Source: Shewanella insulae (GTDB lineage: Bacteria > Pseudomonadota > Gammaproteobacteria > Enterobacterales > Shewanellaceae). From it: 64,000 nt of DNA. Location: NCBI RefSeq assembly GCF_009831655.1, contig NZ_WRPA01000002.1:186001-250000 (forward strand), in the 5' to 3' direction. A model generated the notes under the pieces. The model was not told where the DNA came from. It made no database searches and worked only from the letters and a program-made list of their open reading frames with translations. The stretch's first letter is position 1. Each line of letters starts with the position of its first letter. Both the position numbers and the translations under genes were made by a program. Below are positions 9,024 to 18,608 of the stretch, piece after piece.

Positions 9024-10469
9024 TTATTCTCGGCTAGGCAGCCAGACCAGGTCGGGCAAGGCGGTAAGATCTAAGGTATCGCCCCGCTCGGCGATCACTA
9101 CATGGGGCGACTCACTCCCCTCTGGCATCAACTCGGCCTTGAGCCGCTGCTGCGCCTCACGTTCACCATGAATGAGAATCAGCGGCGGCGTGTGTTTAAA
9201 GTGTCGATACCAGTGGAGCAGCTCGGCCTGATCCGCGTGGGCCGACAAGCCGCCGACCGTATGTATCTTGGCCTTCACCGGAATATTGCGGCCATGTATG
9301 GTGAGCGACTCGGCGCCATCCACCAGCAGGCGTCCCGGCGTACCAAGTGCCTGGAAACCACAGATGATCACATCCGACTGGGGATTGGCCAGGTTGTGTT
9401 CCAGATGGCTGCGGATCCGACCGCCGTTACACATGCCGCTACCGGCGATGATGATCAGCCCCTGATGGATCTCGTTGAGCTCCATCGACTCCTGGGTACT
9501 GTCGATGAAATCCACGTTCGAGAGCAGCGGATGTTTGCCCGGCGACAGGCGAGTGAAACGCTTAAAGTCCTCGTCCATCAGCTGGTAGTTGGCCACATAG
9601 ATCTGAGTCGCCTTGATCGCCATGGGGCTGTCGAGACAGATACGCCAGTTGGAAAGCGCCCACTCCTGGGCATAGAGGTGAAACAGATAGAGCAGCTCCT
9701 GAGCCCGCCCGACGGAGAACGCCGGCAGGAGAATGTTACCGCGACTCTCCTTGATAGTCTTGGCGAAGATCGCCTTAAGCTCGGCCAGGGTATCGTCCCA
9801 GCTGCGGTGTAACCTGTCGCCATAGGTGCTCTCCATCAACACCAGGTCGGCATCGTCGACCAGCGTAGGATCATCCAGAATCGGCATGCCCGCCCGACCC
9901 AGATCGCCGCTAAAGACCAGCTTCTTGCGCTCGCTTCCCTCCCCCAGCCATAACTCGACCACGGCAGAGCCTAGGATATGTCCGGCATCACAGAGACGGG
10001 CCGTCAACTGGGGCACCACCTGCACAGATTGCTCATAGTCGAGGGCGACAAACTGCTTGATGACCAGCGCCACATCCTCTTCGTCGAACAGGGGCTCCAG
10101 CGGCGGCAGCTCCATCTTCACCCGCTTCTTGTTAAGCCGCTCCACATCCCGCACCTGCAACATGGCGGCATCCCTGAGCATCACCTCACACAGATCCACC
10201 GTCGCCTTATGGGTATAGATGGGGCCGGTGAAGCCCGACTTGACCAGTAGAGGGAGGCGCCCCGAATGATCTATATGAGCATGGCTGAGCACCACGGCAT
10301 GGATTTCTGTAGGCTCGAAGAGGAAGGGCTCGTGATTGCGCAGGGCATCTAGCTTACCGCCCTGGATAAGGCCGCAGTCGAGCAGCACCTGACGGCCCGA
10401 GATATCGAGAAGATGACAGGACCCCGTCACCTCCTGGGCCGCGCCGAGAAAAGAGAGCGTCATCTGCAT
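9024..10469 (-). CDS. beta-CASP metallo-beta-lactamase-fold RNase-like protein
   Basis: A 481-residue protein starting at the ATG at 10467-10469 (MQMTLSFLG), which has AAAGGA 7 bases upstream; an in-frame extension to 10535 lacks this. It has the metal motif LSHAHIDHSGRLPLL, then CDAGHILGSA and FSGDLGRAGMPIL, a beta-CASP domain (LMESTYGDR, RGNILLPAFSVGRAQELL) and a C-terminal RNA-metabolising motif (VGGLSAHADQAELL). The family (YSH1/CPSF73-like) contains RNA endo- and exonucleases needing two zinc ions. The target RNA is unknown. It is transcribed alone, with a tandem repeat covering its translation start. Confidence 0.83.
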   Translation of the reverse strand: MQMTLSFLGAAQEVTGSCHLLDISGRQVLLDCGLIQGGKLDALRNHEPFLFEPTEIHAVVLSHAHIDHSGRLPLLVKSGFTGPIYTHKATVDLCEVMLRDAAMLQVRDVERLNKKRVKMELPPLEPLFDEEDVALVIKQFVALDYEQSVQVVPQLTARLCDAGHILGSAVVELWLGEGSERKKLVFSGDLGRAGMPILDDPTLVDDADLVLMESTYGDRLHRSWDDTLAELKAIFAKTIKESRGNILLPAFSVGRAQELLYLFHLYAQEWALSNWRICLDSPMAIKATQIYVANYQLMDEDFKRFTRLSPGKHPLLSNVDFIDSTQESMELNEIHQGLIIIAGSGMCNGGRIRSHLEHNLANPQSDVIICGFQALGTPGRLLVDGAESLTIHGRNIPVKAKIHTVGGLSAHADQAELLHWYRHFKHTPPLILIHGEREAQQRLKAELMPEGSESPHVVIAERGDTLDLTALPDLVWLPSRE

Positions 10470-10473
10470 AAAA

Positions 10474-10524
10474 GCGTCCTTTGTATGACTAGGTCCTTTG
10501 CATAACAAGGTCCTTAGTGTGCCC
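10474..10524. repeat. three degenerate 17-bp tandem repeats at a translation start
   Basis: Units at 10474-10490, 10491-10507 and 10508-10524 share the core GGTCCTTTG/A (first copy GCGTCCTTTG). On the minus strand each supplies an AAAGGAC-type Shine-Dalgarno-like string. The unit nearest the gene provides the ribosome binding site of the beta-CASP gene. Confidence 0.55.
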
Positions 10525-10919
10525 GCAAACGGCAAGGCAGAGAGAAGACCAAGCCCAAACGAGTTGAAAGAAATGAATTGGCTTATGATTAAAAGATAGT
10601 CTTTTTAATGGCTGCCAACCAGCCACTTCAACTGGAATCACTAGTCGTAAAACGATAAACAAGTTACTCGTTCTCTCCCTATAATTCAGACAGACAATCC
10701 TACTAATAATCGCTATTACTCTTCATTCATTCGCCTTACTTTCTTTACCCTTGATGATTGACCAAGCAACAACAAACCAATAACATAGCGGCAACAATAT
10801 TTTTATTGCGCACAAAGACTTAGTTAAGTAAATGCGAAATTAAGACGCCAATAAATTCGGACCATGCAATCAAGCGTGACTTCAAAATAACAACTGATAA
10901 AAAGATAGGGATATTCACT
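10525..10919. other. divergent intergenic region
   Basis: About 395 AT-rich bases between the beta-CASP gene and the kelch-type lipoprotein. It must carry both promoters. I see no gene, no clear palindrome and no unambiguous promoter boxes. Confidence 0.5.
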
Positions 10920-13568
10920 ATGCTTAAGGGATTAATGCGTATAGGCTGCATGCTTATACTCGCCTCGCAACTCAGCGCCTGTGGCGGTGGAAGCGGCTCA
11001 TCAGAAACAGATAAAACCGCGGTCAAACTCAGCCAAACACTCAGCTTTAGTCAAAGTGGCACCATAGAAAAAACCTACGGTGATGAGGCTTTTAGCAACT
11101 CGCTTCAGGACCTGTTGGGAACTGGAGCCATCAGTTATACCAGCTCTAACCCCCAAGTTGTCAGCGTCTCCAGTGATGGCTTAGTCACCATAATAAGCGC
11201 GGGTTCCAGCACAATAACAGTCCAAGTAGCAGAAGATGCCAAGTACCTGGCAGCATCCGCCGCCTACCAAGTTAATGTCGCCAAGGCTGAGAGGGCTATC
11301 GCCTTCGACAACACTGGCACAGTGGCACTTTTTATCGATCAAACTTATCTGAATCCCGTCAATGTCGATGTTGCTAACATCACCTTTAGCAGCCAAGATC
11401 CTGCCGTGGCCTCGGTGAATGCAGATGGACAGGTGACGGCACATACACCGGGCGAGACGCAGATCTTTGCCGAGATCGCCGAAACCGCCAACTACCTTAA
11501 AGCCAGCAGCAGCTTCTTTGCTTCTGTCGCGCCAAAATCACTAACACTCAAGTTGCTGATAGGTACCGATGACACAGAAGTCTCTACTGATGTAGAGACT
11601 ACCCTGCAACTAGCCAGAACCACTCAGGCCGACTGTGACTTTAACAATCTCAGCAACTGCGATAACGGGCTGGTCGACAAGCTATCCACAGTGCCGCTAA
11701 TAGACAGCAGCTTAACCACGATGAGTGATGCCTACTTTAACCTCTTCCACGGCCAACATGCTGGTCAGGCAAGCTATGTCGCCAATAATAACCTCACTCG
11801 CCGCACTTCGGCCAAGGCTGTTTCCTTCGATGGCTATCTCTGGCTCATCGGCGGCTATGAGCAAGCAGGTAATGATGCCAGTATCTGGCGCTCAAAGGAT
11901 GGCAACATCTGGGAAAAAGTGGTTGATGAGGCTCCTTTCGGCGAACGCCACCCCATGGCAGTTTATACATTTGCAGACCATATCTGGCTCGTAGGTACAC
12001 GAAGTAATAGTAAGCTTAACGATGTATGGCGCTCAGCAGATGGCATCAATTGGATTCAGGTGAATGCCGATATTGGCTTTAGCGAGCGCAACAACTATTC
12101 GGTGGCCACTTTCAATGACAAGATGTGGATATACGGCGGCTATGACTTTCAGGCCGGAGACTATGTCAAAGAGATCTACTCCTCTACCGATGGCATCACC
12201 TGGAAGCTGGAGTCGTCAGACTCGACAGCAACCCAGAGAGTAAGCGCAGCCTTTGTCGAATTTAAAGATAAACTTTGGCAATTTAGTGGCAGAAACGATA
12301 CCCAGAAGACAGCCGATATCTGGAACTCAGACGACGGTATTCACTGGACGAAAATATCAAATGACGCTGGATTCTCGGGCAGAGAACGCCATGAAGTAAG
12401 GCAAATCGGTAATCAATTAATTTTGCTTGGCGGTTATATCGATCGGCTCGATCCAAATCGTTCAGCCTTTCCAAACGATGTATGGAGCTCCACCGACGGT
12501 GCCTCTTGGACGTTAGCAACTGCAGACGCAAACTTCGGCTTAAAATCCTACATGGTAGATAGGGTACGTAAATACTTCACCACTGCGGTACATAATGATG
12601 CTCTGGTCGTTATCGGCGGCAGAAGTGAGAATGGCATCATACTCAACGACAACTGGCAAACGACAGACGGAAAGCATTGGCTCCCGCTCAATAATCAGCT
12701 ACCAGCCATGACAGACATTCAGGCAGTCAGTCACCAGGGAGAGATACAACTGCTTTCTGGCACCAACGAAGATTTCGAGAAAGTAAATACTCGTTGGCAC
12801 TCTACTGACGGTTTCAGCTGGACATTAGATGATTCCACGACGCTTCCCTTTCCGACGGACAGCAAGCTGCTTACTTTTGCCGGTAAGATTTGGGCCTTGC
12901 ACGCAAGTGGTAGCTACTCATCACTCGATGGTAAAACCTGGACCCAAGAGGCTCTCACCGGACCAAATGTTGGCACGCAAGACGGTCAATACTCAGTCTA
13001 TTCATTCGACAATAAATTATGGGCTATCAACACACAAAGCGGCGTAGTATATCGCTCGGAAGATGGCATCAACTGGACAGATGTGGGCAACAATAACTTT
13101 CCCACGCGCGCCGTAACCCAAATCAGCAGCTTTGGCGGTAAACTATGGGTGATTGCGGGTCATGAAACCCCATCACGAACGACTCAACTCAGTGATATCT
13201 GGTCAACTACGGATGGCATCACCTGGACAAAAGAGGCAGTTACCACAGGGTTAGGCGCGAGACATATTCACCAGCTCGTCGAATTTGACGGTAAATTATG
13301 GGCCTTTGGCGGATATGGCGCTAACCAAACCTTGACCGATCTCTGGTATTCTCAAGATGGCTCCAGCTGGACCAAGGCTATGGATAATGTCCCCTTCGAT
13401 GCTAAGCGTGGTTATCGCGCCATGGTTCACGGCGATCAACTCATCATTTTAGGCGGACTGATGCCCCATCCTCAGGATCCAGACCTTCAAATCAACGCCA
13501 ACCAAGTATGGATGACAACTAACGGCAGTGAGTGGCGCCGGGCGCTACAGCAACACCTAAGTTTCTAA
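10920..13568 (+). CDS. large lipoprotein with two Big2-like domains and about 12 kelch-like repeats
   Basis: An 882-residue lipoprotein. The signal peptide ends in lipobox LSAC with Cys near residue 21, followed by GGGSGSS. Two bacterial Ig-like (Big2) domains follow, around residues 35-110 (VSSDGLVTIISAGSSTITV) and 120-200 (VNADGQVTAHTPGETQIFA). From about residue 285 to the end there are about twelve repeats with core W(R/S)S(T/A)DGxxW, for example WRSADGINW, WNSDDGIHW and YRSEDGINW, alternating with LWxxGG-type strands. This is a kelch/galactose-oxidase-like pattern predicting one or two beta-propellers. AGGGA lies 8 bases before the ATG. The ligand is unknown; a role in binding a polymer or surface partner is a guess. 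Confidence 0.82.
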   Translation: MLKGLMRIGCMLILASQLSACGGGSGSSETDKTAVKLSQTLSFSQSGTIEKTYGDEAFSNSLQDLLGTGAISYTSSNPQVVSVSSDGLVTIISAGSSTITVQVAEDAKYLAASAAYQVNVAKAERAIAFDNTGTVALFIDQTYLNPVNVDVANITFSSQDPAVASVNADGQVTAHTPGETQIFAEIAETANYLKASSSFFASVAPKSLTLKLLIGTDDTEVSTDVETTLQLARTTQADCDFNNLSNCDNGLVDKLSTVPLIDSSLTTMSDAYFNLFHGQHAGQASYVANNNLTRRTSAKAVSFDGYLWLIGGYEQAGNDASIWRSKDGNIWEKVVDEAPFGERHPMAVYTFADHIWLVGTRSNSKLNDVWRSADGINWIQVNADIGFSERNNYSVATFNDKMWIYGGYDFQAGDYVKEIYSSTDGITWKLESSDSTATQRVSAAFVEFKDKLWQFSGRNDTQKTADIWNSDDGIHWTKISNDAGFSGRERHEVRQIGNQLILLGGYIDRLDPNRSAFPNDVWSSTDGASWTLATADANFGLKSYMVDRVRKYFTTAVHNDALVVIGGRSENGIILNDNWQTTDGKHWLPLNNQLPAMTDIQAVSHQGEIQLLSGTNEDFEKVNTRWHSTDGFSWTLDDSTTLPFPTDSKLLTFAGKIWALHASGSYSSLDGKTWTQEALTGPNVGTQDGQYSVYSFDNKLWAINTQSGVVYRSEDGINWTDVGNNNFPTRAVTQISSFGGKLWVIAGHETPSRTTQLSDIWSTTDGITWTKEAVTTGLGARHIHQLVEFDGKLWAFGGYGANQTLTDLWYSQDGSSWTKAMDNVPFDAKRGYRAMVHGDQLIILGGLMPHPQDPDLQINANQVWMTTNGSEWRRALQQHLSF

Positions 13569-13595
13569 GTCCAGAAAAGAACGACAAGAGCATAA

Positions 13596-13634
13596 AGGCC
13601 CTGTGAGGTCCCCCCCTCATCGGGTCTTTTCTTT
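13596..13634 (+). terminator. Rho-independent terminator after the kelch-type lipoprotein
   Basis: AGGCCCTGTGAGG pairs with CCTCATCGGGTCT with one mismatch and two G-T wobbles around a 6-base loop, followed by a T-rich run. It lies 28 bases past the stop. The remaining gap to 13876 contains no visible gene. Confidence 0.7.
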
Positions 13635-13876
13635 CTCATGTAACCCACTTAGATTACAAAGCTAACAAAAAGTCAGTTTGCTTAAATCTTTCCCATTAGA
13701 CCAATAACAATTGATCCTCAGATTTTGCTATTCTGGGCATAACACCATGATAGGTAAGAGAGTCATCGCGCCGACGCAGACACAAATTAACAAAACTGGA
13801 CTGTGGTAAAGGACACGGATGAAATCTTTAGGTTATAGTTAGTTAAAGAACGAATACGCGCTTTTCAGGATCCCCT

Positions 13877-15811
13877 ATGAAGCCCTATCAAGACGCTCTC
13901 TCATTGCTGGAGCAAGACCCGCTCTTCAGCCAGACTCAGGTCAATACGGCCCAGCTTGCAGTGCCGGATGAGATGTTTAACGGCTGGCAGCAAACATTGG
14001 ATCTCCTGTCGGAAATCGTCGACACCCCGGCTATCTTGATCATGCGGGTCACGGAAAAAGATATCTCTGTCTTCACCACCAGCCATCACCCCGACAATCC
14101 CTATAAGCGCCACGACACAGAGAGTCTGGGCCATGGGCTCTATTGTGAGACTGTCATCAAGCGCCAGGCCGAGCTGGTCGTGCCCAACGCCCTCAAAGAT
14201 AAGGAGTGGGATCATAACCCAGATATAAAGCTGGGGATGATCGCCTACTGCGGCTTACCGCTCACCTGGCCCAACGGCCAACCCTTCGGTACCCTGTGTA
14301 TGCTGGACAACAAGGAGAGAGACTACGGCCGCACCTTCCGCCATCTGCTGGCGCGGTTTCAGAATGCCATCAACGCCAATCTCTCCAGCCTGTATCAGAG
14401 CGCCAAGCTATTCCATCTCAACCAGATCTTGGAAACCAAGGTGCAGGAACGTACCCTAGAACTTACCAGGCTTAATAAGAAACTGTTGAGCGAGATTGAG
14501 CAACGCACCGTTATCGAAAACTCATTGCAGTTTCATAAGGATCACGACCCGCTCACAGGGCTCGCCAATAGACTGGGTTTCGTGAATCAGCTCTCCCAGC
14601 AACTCAGCCAACCAGATGAGCTGTCTACCTATGTGATCTATTTTGGCCTGCGTAACTTCAAGTCGATCAACGAGAGCTATGGCTATGTGGTCGGCGACAA
14701 GGTGCTGCAACTCTTTAGTCAGCGTATCAAACGCATTCTGGATAAAGAGACCCTGTTTGCCCGCATCGCCGGCGCCGAATTCGTCATCGCTCACCGCGGC
14801 AGGAATCCCCTGGAGATCCCGCTGATCGACAGCATATTACAGACCGCCAATATTCCCTTCGCCCTGGCAGAGTTCAGCATCAATATTCCCTGCTGCATAG
14901 GGGTCGCGGTCGCGCCGACGGACGCCCAGGAGGCCTCGGAGCTGATGCAGAAAGCCGGGGCGGCCATGAGTATCAGCAAGGCCGAGGGGACACCCTACAG
15001 TTTCTTCAACAAGCACACTCAGACCAATATCGAGCGCCGCTGCCTGCTGGAATCACATCTGGTAGATGCCCTCAAACATCAGGAACTAAGCCTGCATTAT
15101 CAGCCGCTGTTTAGCCTGCAACACAAGCGGGTCATAGGTGCCGAGGCCCTGCTTCGCTGGCACAGCCCGCAGCTGGGCAATGTGCCGCCGGATCAATTTA
15201 TCAGCCTGGCGGAGCACAATGGTCAGATCATCGCCATCGGCAACTTCGTGTTGCACACCGCCATAGAGCAAGCCGCCAAATGGCTGAGCCAAGATCCCAC
15301 CAGGCCGTTTAGGGTGGCCATCAACATCTCGCCACTGCAGTTTCGCGACTCAGATTTTGCCGACTATATCGCCAATCTACTAAGCCTGTACCAACTCCCC
15401 GCCTCTTCACTGGAGCTGGAGATCACCGAAGGTGTGCTGCTGCAGGATGAGCAACTGGCACAACATATCATAGGCCAGCTGCAGGCTCTGGGGGTGAGGA
15501 TCTCCCTCGACGATTTCGGCACCGGCTACTCCTCTTTGAGTTACCTGCAAAAATACTCCTTCGACACCCTGAAGATAGATCGCTGCTTCATCACAAACCT
15601 TGAGAAGAACGAGCAAGACAGGGAGTTGACCCGGGCCATCATCGCCATGGGCAAGAAGCTGACCCTCAATGTGATTGCCGAAGGGGTAGAGACCCAGGCG
15701 CAGGATGACTTTATTCGTCAAGAGGAGTGCGACTTCGGCCAGGGCTATCTCTATGGCAGGCCGGCGGACGCACTAAGTTTCGAGCGCGACTACCTGGGCA
15801 CTGCCGACTAA
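13877..15811 (+). CDS. GAF-GGDEF-EAL protein, likely cyclic-di-GMP phosphodiesterase
   Basis: A 644-residue cytoplasmic protein. An N-terminal GAF domain (about residues 30-175, with YCGLPLTWPNGQPFGTLCML) is followed by a coiled coil (residues 180-215) and a degenerate GGDEF domain whose signature reads AGAEF, so cyclase activity is unlikely. The C-terminal EAL domain is intact: AEALLRWHSP, NISPLQFRD, LELEITEG, DDFGTGYSSLSYL, LKIDRCFI and NVIAEGVET all match metal- and substrate-binding motifs. I infer that it hydrolyses cyclic-di-GMP in response to a GAF ligand. AGGA lies near the ATG. The GAF domain resembles that of the protein at 27079-28062. Confidence 0.88.
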   Translation: MKPYQDALSLLEQDPLFSQTQVNTAQLAVPDEMFNGWQQTLDLLSEIVDTPAILIMRVTEKDISVFTTSHHPDNPYKRHDTESLGHGLYCETVIKRQAELVVPNALKDKEWDHNPDIKLGMIAYCGLPLTWPNGQPFGTLCMLDNKERDYGRTFRHLLARFQNAINANLSSLYQSAKLFHLNQILETKVQERTLELTRLNKKLLSEIEQRTVIENSLQFHKDHDPLTGLANRLGFVNQLSQQLSQPDELSTYVIYFGLRNFKSINESYGYVVGDKVLQLFSQRIKRILDKETLFARIAGAEFVIAHRGRNPLEIPLIDSILQTANIPFALAEFSINIPCCIGVAVAPTDAQEASELMQKAGAAMSISKAEGTPYSFFNKHTQTNIERRCLLESHLVDALKHQELSLHYQPLFSLQHKRVIGAEALLRWHSPQLGNVPPDQFISLAEHNGQIIAIGNFVLHTAIEQAAKWLSQDPTRPFRVAINISPLQFRDSDFADYIANLLSLYQLPASSLELEITEGVLLQDEQLAQHIIGQLQALGVRISLDDFGTGYSSLSYLQKYSFDTLKIDRCFITNLEKNEQDRELTRAIIAMGKKLTLNVIAEGVETQAQDDFIRQEECDFGQGYLYGRPADALSFERDYLGTAD

Positions 15812-15912
15812 CCCCAAGGCATTGATTACCACGTGAAGTAACATTTTAGCAACAAGCAAGTTCACTCTATGCCCAGGCTGCTTTATAGTGGAGAAAAATA
15901 AAAAGATCGCTT

Positions 15913-17118
15913 ATGAATATTGACCCCATTGCCGAGCTGCTGGTTCTTTTTATCTGTCTGCTCGCCGGCACCTCCACCCTCGCCTGGGGCCTGATGGCCT
16001 ATCCCCTAGGCATAGCACCTCGTGCCAGCGGCTACTTCTCCCTTGCCAATCTCTTGATTTTGATAGGGGTACTCCTCACGACCCTGAGGGATCAGACCAG
16101 CAACTATCTCTACTGGTTTGGTGCCGACATGCTGTTACTGTTAGGCTTTGTACTGCTACGTAGCGGCACTCAACGCCTGTTCAGGCTAAACAGCAGCATA
16201 CGACTGGATGGCATCTTGCTGCTCATTACCGGTCTATTGATGCTATCTCAGCCTCCAAGCATTGAGGCAAGCGACACCCTGGGCATGCTCTTTTCTCTCA
16301 TGGCGGCCACGACTTTCTTGCTGATGGCTAAGGACAACCTGATTGCCCTGGAGCACACGGTCAAACGCCACATCGCCGTCACCCTATTGAGCCCTATCGC
16401 CCTGATGGGGCTTGCCTTCGCCCTAAGGGCCCTGCTACTGGCCTTAACACCTTCACTGACCAACGAATTGGCCAGCATCCAGAGCGCCGACGCCATCCCC
16501 ATGCTATGGCTGTTCGTCGTCATGACCCTGTGGATCAACGTGATCATGATGGGCAATGCCCTCACCCGACTGGTACAGAAGATGCGCCAACTGGCGGACA
16601 GAGACTATCTCACCGGGCTGTGGAATCGACGCGCCATGCAGCAACGGCTGGAGCAGCTTCATCAACGTTGGCTCAGGGACGGGCAGGCCTATAGCCTGAT
16701 CCTGTTCGATCTGGATTATTTCAAGCAGATAAACGATAAGTTTGGTCACTCCGCGGGGGATGCTGTGCTCGTCAGGACGGCGAAGCAGGTAGGTAAGGTC
16801 ACCCGTGCCATGGATTTCTTCTGTCGTCTCGGCGGCGAGGAGTTTCTGCTAATCTTGCCGGGAACCGATGGCGATGAGGCGCAGATCATCGCCCAAAAAC
16901 TACAGCAGGCCCTGAGACAATCCAGCCTCAACTGGCAGGGAAGCCTCATCCCCATCAATGCCAGCTTCGGCATAGTCACCACAACCACAGGCGACACACC
17001 GGACAGCCTACTGGCTCTGGCCGATAAGGCAATGTATCGCGCTAAGGAAACAGGCAGGGATCGGTACTGCACCGCCGAGCGTCAGCCGCTCGACAGGCCT
17101 GTTACAACATCTCGATAG
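15913..17118 (+). CDS. membrane-anchored diguanylate cyclase
   Basis: A 401-residue protein with about seven hydrophobic segments in residues 1-220 and a GGDEF domain at the C-terminus (DYLTGLWNRRAM, DLDYFKQINDKFGHSAGD, CRLGGEEFLLILPG). The GGEEF signature is intact. An inhibitory RxxD site (RAMD) sits five residues before it, so product feedback is expected. It makes cyclic-di-GMP from two GTP at the inner membrane. It follows the EAL-type gene by about 100 bases in the same direction, an opposing enzyme pair. Its last 17 bases overlap the convergent regulator gene. Confidence 0.88.
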   Translation: MNIDPIAELLVLFICLLAGTSTLAWGLMAYPLGIAPRASGYFSLANLLILIGVLLTTLRDQTSNYLYWFGADMLLLLGFVLLRSGTQRLFRLNSSIRLDGILLLITGLLMLSQPPSIEASDTLGMLFSLMAATTFLLMAKDNLIALEHTVKRHIAVTLLSPIALMGLAFALRALLLALTPSLTNELASIQSADAIPMLWLFVVMTLWINVIMMGNALTRLVQKMRQLADRDYLTGLWNRRAMQQRLEQLHQRWLRDGQAYSLILFDLDYFKQINDKFGHSAGDAVLVRTAKQVGKVTRAMDFFCRLGGEEFLLILPGTDGDEAQIIAQKLQQALRQSSLNWQGSLIPINASFGIVTTTTGDTPDSLLALADKAMYRAKETGRDRYCTAERQPLDRPVTTSR

Positions 17119-17878
17119 CGATCTGCTGACAGGGCGCCTTCCCCTTACGAATGAGGGGCTCTTCAGGTTTCACATCCTGGTTGGCCAGCGGCATGTTGGC
17201 ACTGGTATAGAGCTTGCTGAGATCTTTGATCTCTATGGCGCCACGAGATTCGCTGATGATCCCTTCGGTCACCATCTTCTTCATCAGGCGGGAAAAAGTT
17301 TCCGGCTGAATCGACAGGCGCGACGCCAACACACGTTTGGGAATATCCAACTCCACTCGCCCCTGATTATCGCCCGTCTTCTGCAAATTACGCAGCAGAA
17401 AGAGCAGCAGACGCGATTGGGCATTCTGCACCGAGAGTAGCTCTACCTCGTTGATATCCTTACGTAGTCTGACGCTCATCTCCGCCATGATGGCGATACA
17501 GGCATCTGGATTGCCCCTGAGCATGGCGAGATAACCTTCACTGTCGAAGCTAATCAGGGTGCAGTGGGAAACCGCCTGGGCCGAGACGGGATAGGAGGCT
17601 TGGCGGCTAAACATCAACGCCTCGGCGAAGGTACGCCCCTCGCGCACCACCTCGATCACCTTATCCTGCCCCTGCATACTGGTGCGATAGAGCTGCAGAT
17701 GCCCCTGAATCACCAGATAAAAACGTTTAGCCAGATCCCCTTGATAGAAGAGGTTCTCATGGGCGGCCAGGTTAATCTTGGCCGCCTGACCGAGCAGGCG
17801 ACCAAGCTCCTCTTCACCCAATGCCGAAAACAGGTGGTGTTTGTGAATGCAGGCCTTAATCTGTGGATCAGTTATCAT
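17102..17878 (-). CDS. Crp/Fnr-family regulator, Dnr-like
   Basis: A 258-residue transcription factor. The N-terminal cNMP-type beta-barrel (about residues 15-130) contains FYQGDLAKRFYLVIQGHLQL. A dimerisation helix is followed by a winged helix-turn-helix, IPKRVLASRLSIQPETFSRL, near residue 185, which resembles the Dnr/NnrR subgroup of nitric-oxide-responsive activators. The N-terminal Cys cluster of true Fnr is absent. The cluster of nirK, sco and pcuC lies directly upstream in the same orientation, and an FNR-like palindrome is 58 bases ahead of its start. I infer control of denitrification genes. Etr/Crp-like roles remain possible. Confidence 0.8.
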   Translation of the reverse strand: MITDPQIKACIHKHHLFSALGEEELGRLLGQAAKINLAAHENLFYQGDLAKRFYLVIQGHLQLYRTSMQGQDKVIEVVREGRTFAEALMFSRQASYPVSAQAVSHCTLISFDSEGYLAMLRGNPDACIAIMAEMSVRLRKDINEVELLSVQNAQSRLLLFLLRNLQKTGDNQGRVELDIPKRVLASRLSIQPETFSRLMKKMVTEGIISESRGAIEIKDLSKLYTSANMPLANQDVKPEEPLIRKGKAPCQQIAIEML

Positions 17879-17935
17879 CGCGCCTTCCTTAGTCCTGTCG
17901 CTCCGTTAATCTAAATCACAACCAGATAGCGGGTC

Positions 17936-17949
17936 GTGATCTAGATCAT
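17936..17949. promoter_or_regulatory. FNR/Dnr-type palindrome upstream of the Crp/Fnr regulator
   Basis: GTGATCTAGATCAT matches TTGATnnnnATCAA at 8 of 10 fixed positions and contains the perfect palindrome TGATCTAGATCA. It lies 58 bases upstream of the regulator gene, consistent with autoregulation or control by a paralogue. Confidence 0.5.
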
Positions 17950-18129
17950 GATGCACAGGCTTTAAGGATGAATCAAACTCAAATAACACGAAAAGCTAAA
18001 TTAGAGCCACGCTAACACTCCTATTTGTTTTGGTAGCAACTTACATAAATCGCTAAGTGTCATTGCTAAGGCCTTGCGTAAAACAGGTTTAAATTGCACA
18101 AAAGATTAAATCTAAAAGATAAATAGGCC

Positions 18130-18588
18130 CTAGTGATGCATGTGCATGCTGTGATCCTGGGCCTCTCCCTGAGCGGTGACTTTTGCCGTCACTGACAGTG
18201 TCTCGCCGCCTTCCAGGGTCAGGGTCAGTGCCACCTCTTCACCCAGCGCGGGGACCCCGGCCTTAAAGCCCGACATCATGCCGTGATAGCCGCCTGGGGT
18301 CAGCTTCACCATGCCATGGGGCGGGATCTGAATCGCCTCAACCCCCTGCATGCGCATCACCTCATTTTCCATCAGGGTCTGGTGCAGCTCGACGCTCCCT
18401 CTAGGACTGCTGATAGCCTTCAGCACCAGTGACTTGTCGCTGGGATTATGCAACGACAGGTAGACAGGCACTACCCGAGAGGTGGGCGGCATGCCGCGGA
18501 TCCAGGCGTCGTGCACCATCAGCTCGCTGGCGTGAGCGGCGCCAATCCAACTACTAAGCAAAACAAACAAACAGAATCGAGCTTTCAT
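18130..18588 (-). CDS. periplasmic copper chaperone PCu(A)C
   Basis: A 152-residue exported protein (signal peptide ends AAHA, residues 1-20). I chose the ATG at 18586-18588, with AAGGAA about 6 bases upstream; an in-frame ATG 18 bases earlier lacks this. The Cu(I) motif H-x10-M-x21-H-x-M is complete at His69, Met80, His102 and Met104. A His/Met tail (HSMHMHH) adds metal ligands. PCu(A)C proteins deliver copper to cuproenzymes, usually with SCO. Here it follows sco by 20 bases in the nirK cluster, so copper loading of NirK or an oxidase is likely. Confidence 0.88.
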   Translation of the reverse strand: MKARFCLFVLLSSWIGAAHASELMVHDAWIRGMPPTSRVVPVYLSLHNPSDKSLVLKAISSPRGSVELHQTLMENEVMRMQGVEAIQIPPHGMVKLTPGGYHGMMSGFKAGVPALGEEVALTLTLEGGETLSVTAKVTAQGEAQDHSMHMHH

Positions 18589-18608
18589 ATAATTTCCTTC
18601 TTTCATGA

